A stretch of DNA of 64,000 nt from Actinomycetota bacterium (GTDB lineage Bacteria; Actinomycetota; Acidimicrobiia; IMCC26256; PALSA-610). Location of the stretch: contig SXJP01000008.1 of assembly GCA_005779395.1 (NCBI GenBank), forward strand, positions 1 through 64,000, given 5' to 3'. Made by a program: the position numbers and the translations under genes. The number at the start of each line of letters is the position of its first letter. Positions within the stretch are counted from its first letter, which is position 1. The notes under the pieces are model-generated. The model saw only the letters and a list, made by a program, of their open reading frames with translations, was not told the DNA's origin and searched no databases. This document shows, piece by piece, positions 8,282 to 17,337 of this stretch.

Positions 8282-9472
8282 CTATGCCGGTATTGTGCCA
8301 GGGCGCGACGCCATCAGGTGCCAGCGATTTGGGGTAAAGAGCGCAGCCCTCGGATAATCCTCGAACATCCACCGACCAAATTGCGATCTCGTCCAGTTGT
8401 TCGTGTCGATTGTGCGCAGCGCGGCGCGAGCGAAGAGTGTGCGCTCCATAATTTTCGAGAGCATCGCTGCGAACCGGAGGTCGCGCCCGATTGCGTCGTG
8501 GACGGCTTGCCGATAGCGGCTTTCGATATTTCCTCCCCCTGCTATTGCGCGAGCCGCGAGCATTCCAGTCTCTATGGCTTGCGCGATTCCTTCACCGGTC
8601 ATCGGATCGACAACTCCAGCGGCATCACCAGCGAAAAGGATTCGATCGCCGGCCATGCGGTCCGGCTCATATCGCGTTGGTATCGGCCAGGCACGAACAG
8701 ATTCGACAGGACGAGCATTGGGTCCGAGCGCAGACCGCACCGATGGTCGTTCTAGAAGTACTGGCCATAGTGCTTTTAGTTCTTTGCCTGTTCGACCTTG
8801 CTTGCGCAGGACGCCGAAACCAACGTTGGCGTGTCCGTTCGGAAGCGGGAACACCCACGCATATCCGGGCAACAGATCAGGCTCGAATAACACGTGCAGC
8901 CGTGTCGCATTGACATTCTCGTGATACTGACGTACTGCGTGCCATTCGCCGAGATCTGGCCTGTGAACCGCTGATGTGAGTTTGCGAACTGTCGAGAAGT
9001 GCCCGTCGGCAGCTACCACCCATCGAGCAGCGATGGAATCTTGACCCGAACGAAGGGAGATGTGGTCTGTGTGACGCTCGATGGAATCGACCTGGAAGTC
9101 GTCACGAGTGAAAGTAGCCAAGTGGCGCGCAGCACAGAACATTTTCGCATCGAGTACCCGTCTCGAGATGATCGCTGCGAAATCGCCGCGAGGCGGGAGC
9201 GTGAGTTCGACTTGGCGGCCACTCGGGGAGCGCAGCGTTATGTCGCGGACGCTCCGGTAGCCGAAGTCTGAATCTGCCGCGAGTGTTTTTGCTTCAATAC
9301 CAAGATCTTGGATCAGGCGTAAAGCGTTAGTGGTCAGACCATCGCCACAGGTTTTATCTCTCGGGAACGAGGTGCGGTCGACTAGCGCCACAGTCATGCC
9401 GCGGCGCGATGCCTCGATGGCTGCGGCACTTCCGGCCGGACCTGCGCCGACGATCGCGATATCAAAAACCAT
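8282..9472 (-). CDS. Geranylgeranyl reductase family FAD-dependent oxidoreductase
   Basis: A 396-residue flavoprotein of the group that includes geranylgeranyl reductases and digeranylgeranylglycerophospholipid reductases. Motifs: the N-terminal FAD loop GAGPAGSAAA (9-18), the family sequence FPRDKTCGDGL around residue 37, and the second FAD motif ILFAGDAAGVVDPMTGEGI near residue 285. These enzymes saturate isoprenoid double bonds (for example in menaquinone or polyprenyl lipids) or act as other monooxygenase-like oxidoreductases. It follows the ABC exporter permease by 32 bases and precedes potA by 37 bases on the same strand. In Actinobacteria, menaquinone side-chain reduction is a candidate role; this is inference. 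Confidence 0.85.
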   Translation of the reverse strand: MVFDIAIVGAGPAGSAAAIEASRRGMTVALVDRTSFPRDKTCGDGLTTNALRLIQDLGIEAKTLAADSDFGYRSVRDITLRSPSGRQVELTLPPRGDFAAIISRRVLDAKMFCAARHLATFTRDDFQVDSIERHTDHISLRSGQDSIAARWVVAADGHFSTVRKLTSAVHRPDLGEWHAVRQYHENVNATRLHVLFEPDLLPGYAWVFPLPNGHANVGFGVLRKQGRTGKELKALWPVLLERPSVRSALGPNARPVESVRAWPIPTRYEPDRMAGDRILFAGDAAGVVDPMTGEGIAQAIETGMLAARAIAGGGNIESRYRQAVHDAIGRDLRFAAMLSKIMERTLFARAALRTIDTNNWTRSQFGRWMFEDYPRAALFTPNRWHLMASRPGTIPA

Positions 9473-9504
9473 GGAGCGCCGACGTTACCGACGCTTGAGG
9501 GCGC

Positions 9505-10269
9505 TTATCTGATCTCGGCCTTAGAGAAGTACCAGGTCGCCGCGCCAAGAAACACGGCCGTCCAAATGGTCCCGACCACGAACGCTGCGACGAGATCGAC
9601 TTGCACGCTCTCGCCGAAGGTATCGGTGCCCGAACTGAATGCCACAATGCTGATAAGTCGCATTATCGGTAGTCGTGGGCGGACCCACTCGAAACGCGCG
9701 AGGAACAAGACTTCTGTTAGGAATACGCCAAACAGAGCGAACACCGCACCTGCTGTCTTTCTTGTAAAAGCCGTTATCGAAAATGCGATCAGAGCGAAGA
9801 GGCTCGACACGCCGACGATTTGGCTGCCGTCGGCGATGACCCGGGGCCACGAGGTACCGCCCGGCTCGTCCACCTCGCTGATATTGAGCGCTGCGATAAT
9901 CGAAAGAAAAACGACCATGAAGGCTGCGTAACAAAGCACTAACGCCGCGGCCTTTGTCAACAGCACTCGAATTCGTCTTGGCTCGAAAAGCAACTGCGTT
10001 GACAGCGAGGCAGCACCGAACTCCGCGCCGAGACTCGACGAACCGATAACGACTGCGAGCAGCGCGAGCCAGAAGTTGAATGGCGCGAAAATGAGATCGA
10101 TATCGGGAACCTCGGATCGATGCAGAGAGCGAGGATCCTTTTCGACGAACAGAGCGCTTACAACGGTCAGGATAAGACCGATTGTTAGCAGGCCAAAGAA
10201 AACCATTACCGGGATCTTGAAGATCCGTCGTGACGTGAGGCGCCGCAATTCGGCGAGTAAGAGGTTCAT
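9505..10269 (-). CDS. ABC-2 type transporter permease
   Basis: A 254-residue membrane protein with about six hydrophobic segments; the first follows a basic start (LLAELRRLTSRRIFKIPVMVFF). An extracytoplasmic loop lies at about residues 45-60. It overlaps the upstream ATPase gene by 4 bases (ATGA at 10266-10269), so the two form a two-gene exporter. The family includes antibiotic, lipid and peptide exporters; nothing in the sequence fixes the cargo. Confidence 0.82.
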   Translation of the reverse strand: MNLLLAELRRLTSRRIFKIPVMVFFGLLTIGLILTVVSALFVEKDPRSLHRSEVPDIDLIFAPFNFWLALLAVVIGSSSLGAEFGAASLSTQLLFEPRRIRVLLTKAAALVLCYAAFMVVFLSIIAALNISEVDEPGGTSWPRVIADGSQIVGVSSLFALIAFSITAFTRKTAGAVFALFGVFLTEVLFLARFEWVRPRLPIMRLISIVAFSSGTDTFGESVQVDLVAAFVVGTIWTAVFLGAATWYFSKAEIR

Positions 10270-11198
10270 TGTGAGACCGCCTCTTCTGATGTGAGCCCTA
10301 TGAAGAGTTCTTCGAGGTTCTGGATCACAGGCCTTAGTACCGAGACGTAAATGTCGCGGTCGGCTAGAAGCTTCGTGAGTTCGTGTGCGCGATCTGAGGT
10401 GGTCGCGACTTTGAGGCCTTCGATCTCGTGCACTACGCCGAAACCAGCCTGCCGCAACACCTCGGCTGCGCTCTCGTGTTCTTGGATGCCTCCGGGAACA
10501 CTCACCTCGATGCTGGATTCGCCGAGTGACCGCAGCTCGTCAAGTGATCCCGACTGGACCATGCGCCCCTTTGCCACCATCGTCACACGATCGCAACTCA
10601 GTTCAACCTCTGCGAGCATGTGGCTAGACACGAAAACTGTGCGACCCTCAGATGCGAGTCGGCGAAACAGCGTGCGCATCGCGATTATTCCGGGTGGGTC
10701 GAGTCCGTTTGCGGGTTCATCAAGTATCAAGAGCTCAGGGTCTTTGAGCAATACCGCGGCGACACCTAGGCGTTGCTTCATGCCAAGTGAGTACGTGCCG
10801 AATCGATGATCGGCACGATCTGTGAGGCCGACAGTTTCGAGCGCGGAAACAACGCTGGCTTTTGAGAACCCGCGGGACTTAGCGAGCAACTCAAGATTGC
10901 GGCGACCGGAAAAGTTAGGGAAGAACGAGGGCGCTTCGACTAGCGCGCCGAACCTGTCGATCACCTTGGGTAGGCCGTGTGGCATCTGTTCTCCGAGGAT
11001 TCGGATATCGCCGGAATATTCGCGAATTTGGCCGACTAGAGAGCGAATCGCTGTTGTCTTGCCAGAACCATTGGCGCCTAAGAAGCCGTGCACGACACCT
11101 GAACTAACAGATAGGTCGAGTCCATCGACGGCGTTGATAGGTCCACGGCGACTCGCATAGCTCTTCTTGAGTCCACTGACTTCGATGACGTTCGACAT
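10266..11198 (-). CDS. ABC-2 type transporter ATP-binding protein
   Basis: A 310-residue ATPase with Walker A GANGSGKTT (near residue 40), signature YSLGMKQRLG, Walker B LLILDEPANGLDP and the switch region VSSHMLAEVE. In the Q-loop region the sequence GALVEAPSFFP carries Glu in the manner of the BcrA/CcmA-like drug-export branch. The C-terminal 90 residues form the regulatory extension common in this branch. It is the first gene of the exporter pair and is divergently arranged with etfB across a 201-base spacer. Confidence 0.88.
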   Translation of the reverse strand: MSNVIEVSGLKKSYASRRGPINAVDGLDLSVSSGVVHGFLGANGSGKTTAIRSLVGQIREYSGDIRILGEQMPHGLPKVIDRFGALVEAPSFFPNFSGRRNLELLAKSRGFSKASVVSALETVGLTDRADHRFGTYSLGMKQRLGVAAVLLKDPELLILDEPANGLDPPGIIAMRTLFRRLASEGRTVFVSSHMLAEVELSCDRVTMVAKGRMVQSGSLDELRSLGESSIEVSVPGGIQEHESAAEVLRQAGFGVVHEIEGLKVATTSDRAHELTKLLADRDIYVSVLRPVIQNLEELFIGLTSEEAVSQ

Positions 11199-11266
11199 GT
11201 GTCACTTCCTAACTCGTGGGATCTGCAAGCGTACATGATATTTCATCTAACGAGGGATTATCTCGG

Positions 11267-11279
11267 TCCGACTGTCGGA
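11267..11279. promoter_or_regulatory. Palindrome in the ABC exporter / etfB divergent spacer
   Basis: TCCGAC-T-GTCGGA is a perfect 6+1+6 inverted repeat inside the 201-base spacer between the minus-strand exporter ATPase (start 11198) and plus-strand etfB (start 11400). Size and symmetry fit a binding site for a dimeric regulator such as a TetR or GntR protein. No regulator gene is adjacent, and no second copy was noticed in the window. The rest of the spacer shows no gene; a good Shine-Dalgarno AAGGAG for etfB lies at 11388-11393. Confidence 0.35.
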
Positions 11280-11399
11280 TGGCGCACTTATCGCTAGCCG
11301 ACTTTTCGTTACTTGCTACTGATTTCGGGCAGAATCACGCACGACCGGGCGGCTAATTCAGGGCTGTTCGAACAAGTAATTCCTAGTAAGGAGCACCCT

Positions 11400-12176
11400 G
11401 TGAATGTCGTTGTCTGCGTAAAACAGATCCCGGACCCGTCCGTACCAGGACAATTAGAGGCCGACCACACTCTCGACCGTAGCGCCAAGCCGATCCTTGA
11501 CGAATCAGACAGCTTCGGTGTCGAGATGGCGCTCCAACTCGTCGACGCCGCTGGTGGCGGCGAGGTCACGCTCATCTCCTTGGCTCCGAACGGAGAGGTC
11601 TCAGGCCTGCGTACAGCGCTTGCCATGGGAGCGGCCAAGGCAGTGCTCGCGAGCGATGACGCATTCGCAGGCACCGACGCGCTAGGCACAGCCAAGGTTC
11701 TCGCGAAGTGCATTGAGCGTGTCGGTGATGCCGATCTCGTGCTCGCCGCAACAGAGTCGAGTGACGGCTACACGGGCACAGTCCCTGTACAGGTAGCAGA
11801 ACTGCTTGGCTGGCCCGCCCTCACGTTCGCGAAGAAGGTTGACATCGCCGATGGCGTAGTGACGATTCAACGTCAGACAGAGGCTGGCTACGACGTAGTC
11901 CAGTCGTCGCTCCCAGCCGTTGTTTCGGTAACAGCCGGGGTTGTTGAGCCTCGCTACCCGAGTTTCAAGGGCATCATGGCAGCGAAATCAAAGCCGGTCG
12001 ACAACGTGACCGCTGCTGACCTCGGCCTAGATGGTCAGGTCGGATGGGCAGGCGCGCGCCAAAGCATTGTGAAGGTTGAGCAAGCGCCAGCACGGCTCGC
12101 AGGCGAAAAATTTGAAGACGACGGAACGGCAGCAGAAAAAATTGTTGCATTCCTCGAAGACCTCAAAGTCATCTGA
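11400..12176 (+). CDS. etfB: Electron transfer flavoprotein beta subunit
   Basis: A 258-residue ETF beta subunit, which binds AMP and forms the heterodimer that takes electrons from acyl-CoA dehydrogenases and passes them to the quinone pool. The GTG at 11400 is chosen because it has AAGGAG six bases upstream and gives the typical start NVVVCVKQIPDP. Family motifs include the AMP-binding stretch ATESSDGYTGTVP and the C-terminal recognition region. It precedes etfA by 18 bases. The pair serves the acyl-CoA dehydrogenase at 154 and others in the genome. Confidence 0.95.
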   Translation: MNVVVCVKQIPDPSVPGQLEADHTLDRSAKPILDESDSFGVEMALQLVDAAGGGEVTLISLAPNGEVSGLRTALAMGAAKAVLASDDAFAGTDALGTAKVLAKCIERVGDADLVLAATESSDGYTGTVPVQVAELLGWPALTFAKKVDIADGVVTIQRQTEAGYDVVQSSLPAVVSVTAGVVEPRYPSFKGIMAAKSKPVDNVTAADLGLDGQVGWAGARQSIVKVEQAPARLAGEKFEDDGTAAEKIVAFLEDLKVI

Positions 12177-12194
12177 GACAAGGGAAAATAGAAA

Positions 12195-13163
12195 ATGACG
12201 CTTTCCAAAATTTGGGTTTACGTTGAAGCCAATGGCGACAAGGTCACGACCGCTTCGCTCGAGGTGCTCACGAAAGCACGCGACCTTGCCTCCACTGTTG
12301 AAGCCCTGTACGCGGGCAACGCTACCGAAGCTGTGGCAGCACAAGTTGGCGAGTACGGCGCTACGACGTTGCATGCGATCGACCCACAAAGCGCATTGCC
12401 TGGCCAAGTTGCTGCTGCCGCAATTGCCGAGCTTGCAGGCTCGCAAAACCCAGACGCAATCTTGTTCGTGCAGAGTTACGACGGTCGTGACGCGTTAGGG
12501 CGTTTGTCAGCGAAGCTCGACCGACCCGTGCTCACCAACGGTTTCACGCTCAGCGTCGACAATGGTGCGCTCACTTTCGGGACTGCGATTTTCGGCGGGA
12601 CGACACTCGTCGATTGCATGCTTTCGAGCGATGCGCCACACCTGATCGCGATTCGTCCCAAGTCGTTCGCTGCTGAGTCTGCGAGTGGAGCACCAGCAAC
12701 GGTCAACAACATCGGTGCTATAGACGCAGGTCGTGCCGCCGAGGCGAAAGTTCTAGAAGTCTTCGAAGAAGAGCAGACAGGCCCGAAGCTCGAAGAAGCT
12801 CAAGTAGTTGTTTCCGGCGGTAGAGGCATCGGCGCCCAAGAGAACTACAAGCCACTTGTTGAAGAACTTGCTCGCACGCTAAAGGGCGCTTTTGGAGCTA
12901 GCCGTGCCATCGTTGATGCTGGTTGGGTCCCGTATGCCTTACAGGTTGGCCAAACGGGCAAGACCGTCAAGCCAAAGCTTTACATCGCACTCGGAATCTC
13001 CGGAGCTACCCAGCACTTAGTCGGCATGAAGAACTCAGACAACATCCTCGCGATCAACAAGGACGGTGAGGCGCCGATCTTCGGTATTGCTGATCTTGGG
13101 ATCGTTGGCGATGTCCACAAAGTTGTTCCAACGCTGAAGGAACTAATCGCAGCTCGTGACTAA
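12195..13163 (+). CDS. etfA: Electron transfer flavoprotein alpha subunit
   Basis: A 322-residue ETF alpha subunit. The C-terminal FAD domain shows the usual landmarks: [14 protein letters not shown] near residue 205, AIVDAGWVP, the [28 protein letters not shown] stretch (cofactor contacts within about 250-280) and a final segment on [23 protein letters not shown] lies a few bases before the ATG at 12195. Co-transcribed with etfB. Length and motifs are standard for group I ETF, so ordinary beta-oxidation electron transfer is expected rather than bifurcation. Confidence 0.95.
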   Translation: MTLSKIWVYVEANGDKVTTASLEVLTKARDLASTVEALYAGNATEAVAAQVGEYGATTLHAIDPQSALPGQVAAAAIAELAGSQNPDAILFVQSYDGRDALGRLSAKLDRPVLTNGFTLSVDNGALTFGTAIFGGTTLVDCMLSSDAPHLIAIRPKSFAAESASGAPATVNNIGAIDAGRAAEAKVLEVFEEEQTGPKLEEAQVVVSGGRGIGAQENYKPLVEELARTLKGAFGASRAIVDAGWVPYALQVGQTGKTVKPKLYIALGISGATQHLVGMKNSDNILAINKDGEAPIFGIADLGIVGDVHKVVPTLKELIAARD

Positions 13164-13175
13164 TGCGTTTTGGCG

Positions 13176-13955
13176 CTAGTCGAGATCGAAAATGACTGGT
13201 GTGTGATCACTCGGCTTAGTTCCTTTTCGCGCGTTGCGATCGATAACGGCCCACGTGAGCCTGTCTGTCACGCTCTTGCTCGTGAGGGCAAGGTCGATGC
13301 GCACGCCGCGGTGAGACTGAAAGTCGCCAGCGCGGTAGTCCCAGTAGCTAAACAATTGATCCTGTATCGGGTACACGACTCGAAACGCGTCCGATAGGCC
13401 CCAGTCACACAAAGCTGTGATTGCGTCGCGTTCGGCTTCGGTCACATGAGTGGCGCCTTCGAACGCTTCTACTTTCCACACGTCGTTGTCCGTTGGGGCG
13501 ACGTTGTAATCGCCGAGAATCGCAATTGCGTCTTCGGGCGAGTGGTTCGCTGCTAGCCAAGCACGGAGGACGCTGAACCATTCGAGCTTGCGCACAAAGT
13601 GATCGGTGCCTACTTCTCTTCCATTCGGGACGTATACAGAAACGATACGGATCCCCCCGCAAGTCGCAGCAACGAGCCGCGCGTCGCCTTCGTATGGATC
13701 AGTGAACTTGCTGCCGAAACCTTCGGCCGGATCCGTCAGCCCGACTCTCGACAGGATCGCGACGCCGTTCCATTGCCCTTGCCCGTGGTGCACTGAGTCG
13801 TAACCGAGTTCATGAAACGCGAGAGCCGGAAATGCTGCGTTCGTCATCTTGGTTTCCTGTAGACAAAGAACGTCGACTTCGGCGTAGCCAAGAAACTCTT
13901 CGACGCGATCCATGCGCGCTTTTAGAGAATTGACGTTCCAGGTAGCGATGCGCAT
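13176..13955 (-). CDS. xthA: Exodeoxyribonuclease III (AP endonuclease)
   Basis: A 259-residue enzyme of the EEP phosphatase fold that cuts DNA at abasic sites and trims 3' ends in base excision repair. It begins RIATWNVNSLKARMDR, with catalytic motifs LCLQETKM (metal Glu), GDYNVAPTDNDVW and the C-terminal SDHTPVIFDLD holding the catalytic Asp-His. Length is normal. It is convergent with etfA (12-base gap) and follows the penicillin-acylase-family gene by 24 bases on the minus strand. Confidence 0.94.
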   Translation of the reverse strand: MRIATWNVNSLKARMDRVEEFLGYAEVDVLCLQETKMTNAAFPALAFHELGYDSVHHGQGQWNGVAILSRVGLTDPAEGFGSKFTDPYEGDARLVAATCGGIRIVSVYVPNGREVGTDHFVRKLEWFSVLRAWLAANHSPEDAIAILGDYNVAPTDNDVWKVEAFEGATHVTEAERDAITALCDWGLSDAFRVVYPIQDQLFSYWDYRAGDFQSHRGVRIDLALTSKSVTDRLTWAVIDRNARKGTKPSDHTPVIFDLD

Positions 13956-13979
13956 TCGACCTCGAATCTACGTTGATGG

Positions 13980-16895
13980 TTATGAGAGGTGACTCGAACG
14001 ACGTCTACGCACCTGCCGCTTGTAGCCAAGCGTGACGATAAGAGCGAGTAGGCCGACACCCACGAGCGCTGGCAGTGCGGTATCTCTGCCGAACTTGCTA
14101 CTAGAGCCATTCCGAAGTGGAGGTGTTGCCTCTACTTCGAATGGATCTCTCGAAGGTGTGGGGCGTTCACGGTCGGTTTCGAGTTGCACGACCTGTTGAA
14201 AGGTCGGACGGTTCTGCCATTGCATGCTCGGCATTCCAGCTAGCAAGGTTGCGTAACTGATTTGGTCGTCCTCGATCGTGCGTTGCCACAGGCTTACATC
14301 GCTGGTGCCGAACTCGACTTCGAGCTCAGACTTCGCGGTGCGCAACGCCCTCCAAAGTTCCTTGGAGCAACCTGATTCTACGCAGAAACTGTGTTGAGTG
14401 CTGTCTGTGATCGCTGCCACTACAGCACTCGTAGTCTCGGAGTAACTGTCGAGTCCGTCATTCCCGATTTGTAGAGCAAGTAGAGCATCGCCGTCGCTTT
14501 TGAAGATCTCGATTAACACCTGTTTCCACCAAGCGTCCATGATCGCTGGCGCTACAGGGTCGTCATATTCGCCGTCGTCGTCGGCATCGCGACGGAACGC
14601 GCCGCTGTCAGCCCAAATCTCGAGCCTCTCGCGCATGTCTAATAAGCGTGCTCCAGCCGACGCAGGTGGATCACCCATGTGTCCAAGGAGTAGCGGTAGT
14701 ACTTCGACACCGCGCAAATCTTGCGTCGCTGCGTCGCGCATGATCGCGACTATGTCTGACCGCACTACTGAAGGTTCGGCTGGCCGGTCTGCATCTAACA
14801 GTGCCCGCACTTTTCGCGAGAGCAACAAGGACCTGTGAACTGGCCCATATGAGAACTCTGCATCACTTGCCTCCCAGCCAGGAGCGGGACGGTTGTTCCA
14901 ACTAATAAGGAACCCTGAATCTGGGTTGACAGCATGTGGCAACTGTGACGGTCGTAGGAACTCGCCCGACCAGTCGAACGGACCACCGAACAAAACCGGT
15001 GTTGTCGCATCGATCTTCTCTGCGCGGATCGGACATAGACAAGAGTTCTGCATGGCAATATCGCGATTGTCTGCGTAAAACCAGTTGAACGTGTAGTCGA
15101 TGCCGTTGCCGACCGCAAGGCGGAAGCTATCGACACCTGCTGCCATGAACTCCGGATCGTTGAGCTGTTTGAAGCCGAATGCCGAGTCGGCTTCGTGCCC
15201 ATATGTTGAGCGCTTCTCGACGATTGCAATTGGCGTACCGTCAGCGAGGGTCCCACGCCACAACACAGGGCCATGCTCGGACCGCTGAACTGCCCACGAA
15301 GTGTTCTTAGGAGTTGGTGCCAATGCCGTGGCGGGAGCGTTGATCGTGTGCTCCCATGTCTCGAAAGCCTTGCACGCGTCTCGTTGCAAGTAGCCGTCTG
15401 ACTCGAGGGTTGGTTCCCCACCTGCGGTGTTGCACAGCTTCAAGATTCCCTGATCGACGTTGTCGGACCCAGATGATGTCGCCGACCATGCGTAAGAGTC
15501 GCCACGACCTAAGAGCACGTAGAAATCGACACCGAGGAAGCCGACTCCACGCGCATCGATACCAGGACCGTGAACGTCCTTTTCTGTGAGCAATTCGGGA
15601 GCGCTGTATCCGATTTGTGGACCGAAGACCGCAATTGGCCGACCGCTCTTGGTCTCATGGCCGCCAATCAGGATCGCGTTCGACATGTGTACGCCGTTTT
15701 CTTGGGCGTCAGCGAGCGTCCGTAGGAAGTTGAACGTCGGCGCCCAACGATTATCGCGGGCTAGTAACGATGACGTTTTCCCGAGGCCAATCGCCAAATC
15801 ATCTACGGCTGGCGCTGCTTCGCTTATCGGTACGAGGCTCGTGCAATCAATCTTTGGGTTAGCCGCGGGGATCGCTTTCCTCGATTCACCAAGGGCATAT
15901 GGAGTCGAAGTCGAAGAAGTTGTAGGTGACTTTGGATCGTCGAGAAAGTGGAGGTCGTCGAATATCTGTCGAGCCGTGCGCGGATCGTCACCGAGATTCT
16001 TTGAGAGGCGCTCGAGTCCGCAAGCGTTGCGCACCTCACGTCCACCCCCTCTCCCGAAAATTCCACCGACGAGCGTTGCAATTGCGACGGCGTCTTCTGC
16101 AATCCACGGCTCTGGAGTGTGGTTCAAGAGCGTGTACTCGACCGGCATTAGAGCATCATCCGATGCGACGGCTTTGAGGTACTCGTTAACGCCGTCCGCG
16201 TATGCGCGGATGTCAGCGACGATGCTCGCTCCCTCTGCGCCGGATTCTTCGAGGCCGTTCACTTGTGCTGTTAAGTCTTTCTCGGTGTACGGCGAAGTTG
16301 CCACCGTGCCTTGGTCTCGGCCGATGAAACCTTCGTCATAGCCAATCATTTCGGCGAGTCGCCCGCGCCCAACATGCCGGAGTACATCCATGAAAAACAT
16401 GCGATCTTCCGCTGTTGAGTAGCCCTCCCCGAACATCGTGGCGTACCGCGTCACGCCATAAATATGTGGCACGCCAAAGCTCTTGTCGCGAATAACTGTG
16501 ACGTCATCGTGAGGCTTGTAGACGCGACCGATATCGTCTTCGGCAACGCCGAAGCTTGAGTCCTTGAAGTAGTCGGTAAGAGTGGCATCTGTGAGTGCAG
16601 TTGCTTGCACGAGCGATTGGTACATCTGTAGTTGGTCGACGTAGTGAGGGGGAAAGTCGCCTTCGTCTTTGAGAGCAGCAGCGATCTGTTTGAGCATTGT
16701 GCCTGTCACGCCTGAGTTCTGTCCCGGCGGGAGAATATTTAGGAAGCCACCATCGTCAGCGAAGCCCCGGTATCGGCCGACGACTCCTGCAACGCCGGAC
16801 ACGGTGCTAGTTGTCGGATCGTCTGCGACCGCTCTGCCAGAACTAGTGGCCACGCTCAGTGCGAGCAGTGCAAAAAGTATTCGTGCGGACTTCAC
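13980..16895 (-). CDS. Penicillin acylase family hydrolase, secreted and membrane-anchored
   Basis: A 971-residue Ntn-hydrolase precursor. An N-terminal signal peptide (about 1-24) is followed by the alpha chain, a spacer of about 60 residues, and a putative nucleophile Ser405 in GVHMSNAILIGG, which auto-cleavage would expose. The matching downstream sequence SGRPIAVFGPQIGYSAP aligns with the SGKPLLANDPH region of penicillin and AHL acylases. The extreme C-terminus has a hydrophobic segment (about 940-957) and a basic tail (KRQVRRRRSSH), so the protein should stay anchored to the outer face of the membrane; that tail is not usual in the family and there is no LPxTG motif. Such enzymes cleave amide bonds of beta-lactams, N-acyl homoserine lactones or N-acyl amino acids. 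Substrate is open. Confidence 0.85.
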   Translation of the reverse strand: MKSARILFALLALSVATSSGRAVADDPTTSTVSGVAGVVGRYRGFADDGGFLNILPPGQNSGVTGTMLKQIAAALKDEGDFPPHYVDQLQMYQSLVQATALTDATLTDYFKDSSFGVAEDDIGRVYKPHDDVTVIRDKSFGVPHIYGVTRYATMFGEGYSTAEDRMFFMDVLRHVGRGRLAEMIGYDEGFIGRDQGTVATSPYTEKDLTAQVNGLEESGAEGASIVADIRAYADGVNEYLKAVASDDALMPVEYTLLNHTPEPWIAEDAVAIATLVGGIFGRGGGREVRNACGLERLSKNLGDDPRTARQIFDDLHFLDDPKSPTTSSTSTPYALGESRKAIPAANPKIDCTSLVPISEAAPAVDDLAIGLGKTSSLLARDNRWAPTFNFLRTLADAQENGVHMSNAILIGGHETKSGRPIAVFGPQIGYSAPELLTEKDVHGPGIDARGVGFLGVDFYVLLGRGDSYAWSATSSGSDNVDQGILKLCNTAGGEPTLESDGYLQRDACKAFETWEHTINAPATALAPTPKNTSWAVQRSEHGPVLWRGTLADGTPIAIVEKRSTYGHEADSAFGFKQLNDPEFMAAGVDSFRLAVGNGIDYTFNWFYADNRDIAMQNSCLCPIRAEKIDATTPVLFGGPFDWSGEFLRPSQLPHAVNPDSGFLISWNNRPAPGWEASDAEFSYGPVHRSLLLSRKVRALLDADRPAEPSVVRSDIVAIMRDAATQDLRGVEVLPLLLGHMGDPPASAGARLLDMRERLEIWADSGAFRRDADDDGEYDDPVAPAIMDAWWKQVLIEIFKSDGDALLALQIGNDGLDSYSETTSAVVAAITDSTQHSFCVESGCSKELWRALRTAKSELEVEFGTSDVSLWQRTIEDDQISYATLLAGMPSMQWQNRPTFQQVVQLETDRERPTPSRDPFEVEATPPLRNGSSSKFGRDTALPALVGVGLLALIVTLGYKRQVRRRRSSHLS

Positions 16896-16941
16896 CTTTA
16901 CCCCCCTGTAAGTCTTTGCGAACCTATCTGAGCGGTTACCC

Positions 16942-17304
16942 CTATGAAGGTTCCGGGTTTGCGTACTTGGGATTTGCGATCTCGAGCGATTCCAAAGCAG
17001 TCAACTTTAAGGTAGCGAGCAGTTCGGTTCTGTCGCCGCCGTAGTCGCCCGAACGGATTGCGGTGGCTAGTTCGGCGCGTAGGTCGTCGAGGTCGCCCTC
17101 ATGGCCTAGCAGAGCCACCAAACGATCATGCTCTAGGTGTTCGTTCTCTGCGCCTTGCTGGAGTTCTCGTTCGACGATGCCCAACACGTTCGCAGCGACG
17201 CGCGCCTGAAATGCCATGCGCTTGTCGGGAGAGTTCATAACGTCGTTTAGAAGGAACTCACGTACAGCCTCGACAAGCTCAGTTGATGTTGGGCGTTCGG
17301 TCAT
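16942..17304 (-). CDS. DUF6285-like small protein
   Basis: A 120-residue protein, mostly helical and acidic, starting TERPTSTELVEAVREFLLNDV. It resembles the DUF6285 proteins that sit beside phosphotransferase and acyl-CoA dehydrogenase genes in Actinobacteria and Proteobacteria. It has no membrane segment or catalytic motif that I can see. It lies 33 bases downstream of the phosphotransferase gene on the same strand, in keeping with that association. The function of the family is not known to me. The family assignment rests on memory of the N-terminal pattern plus the neighbour. Confidence 0.6.
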   Translation of the reverse strand: MTERPTSTELVEAVREFLLNDVMNSPDKRMAFQARVAANVLGIVERELQQGAENEHLEHDRLVALLGHEGDLDDLRAELATAIRSGDYGGDRTELLATLKLTALESLEIANPKYANPEPS

Positions 17305-17337
17305 TGGTCCTCCTTTTAGTCCGGTCGGTCGATGTTT

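Noticed and set aside
15586..16341. 251-codon plus-strand frame inside the penicillin-acylase gene
   Set aside because: A shadow frame: antisense to a well-supported gene and with no recognisable family.
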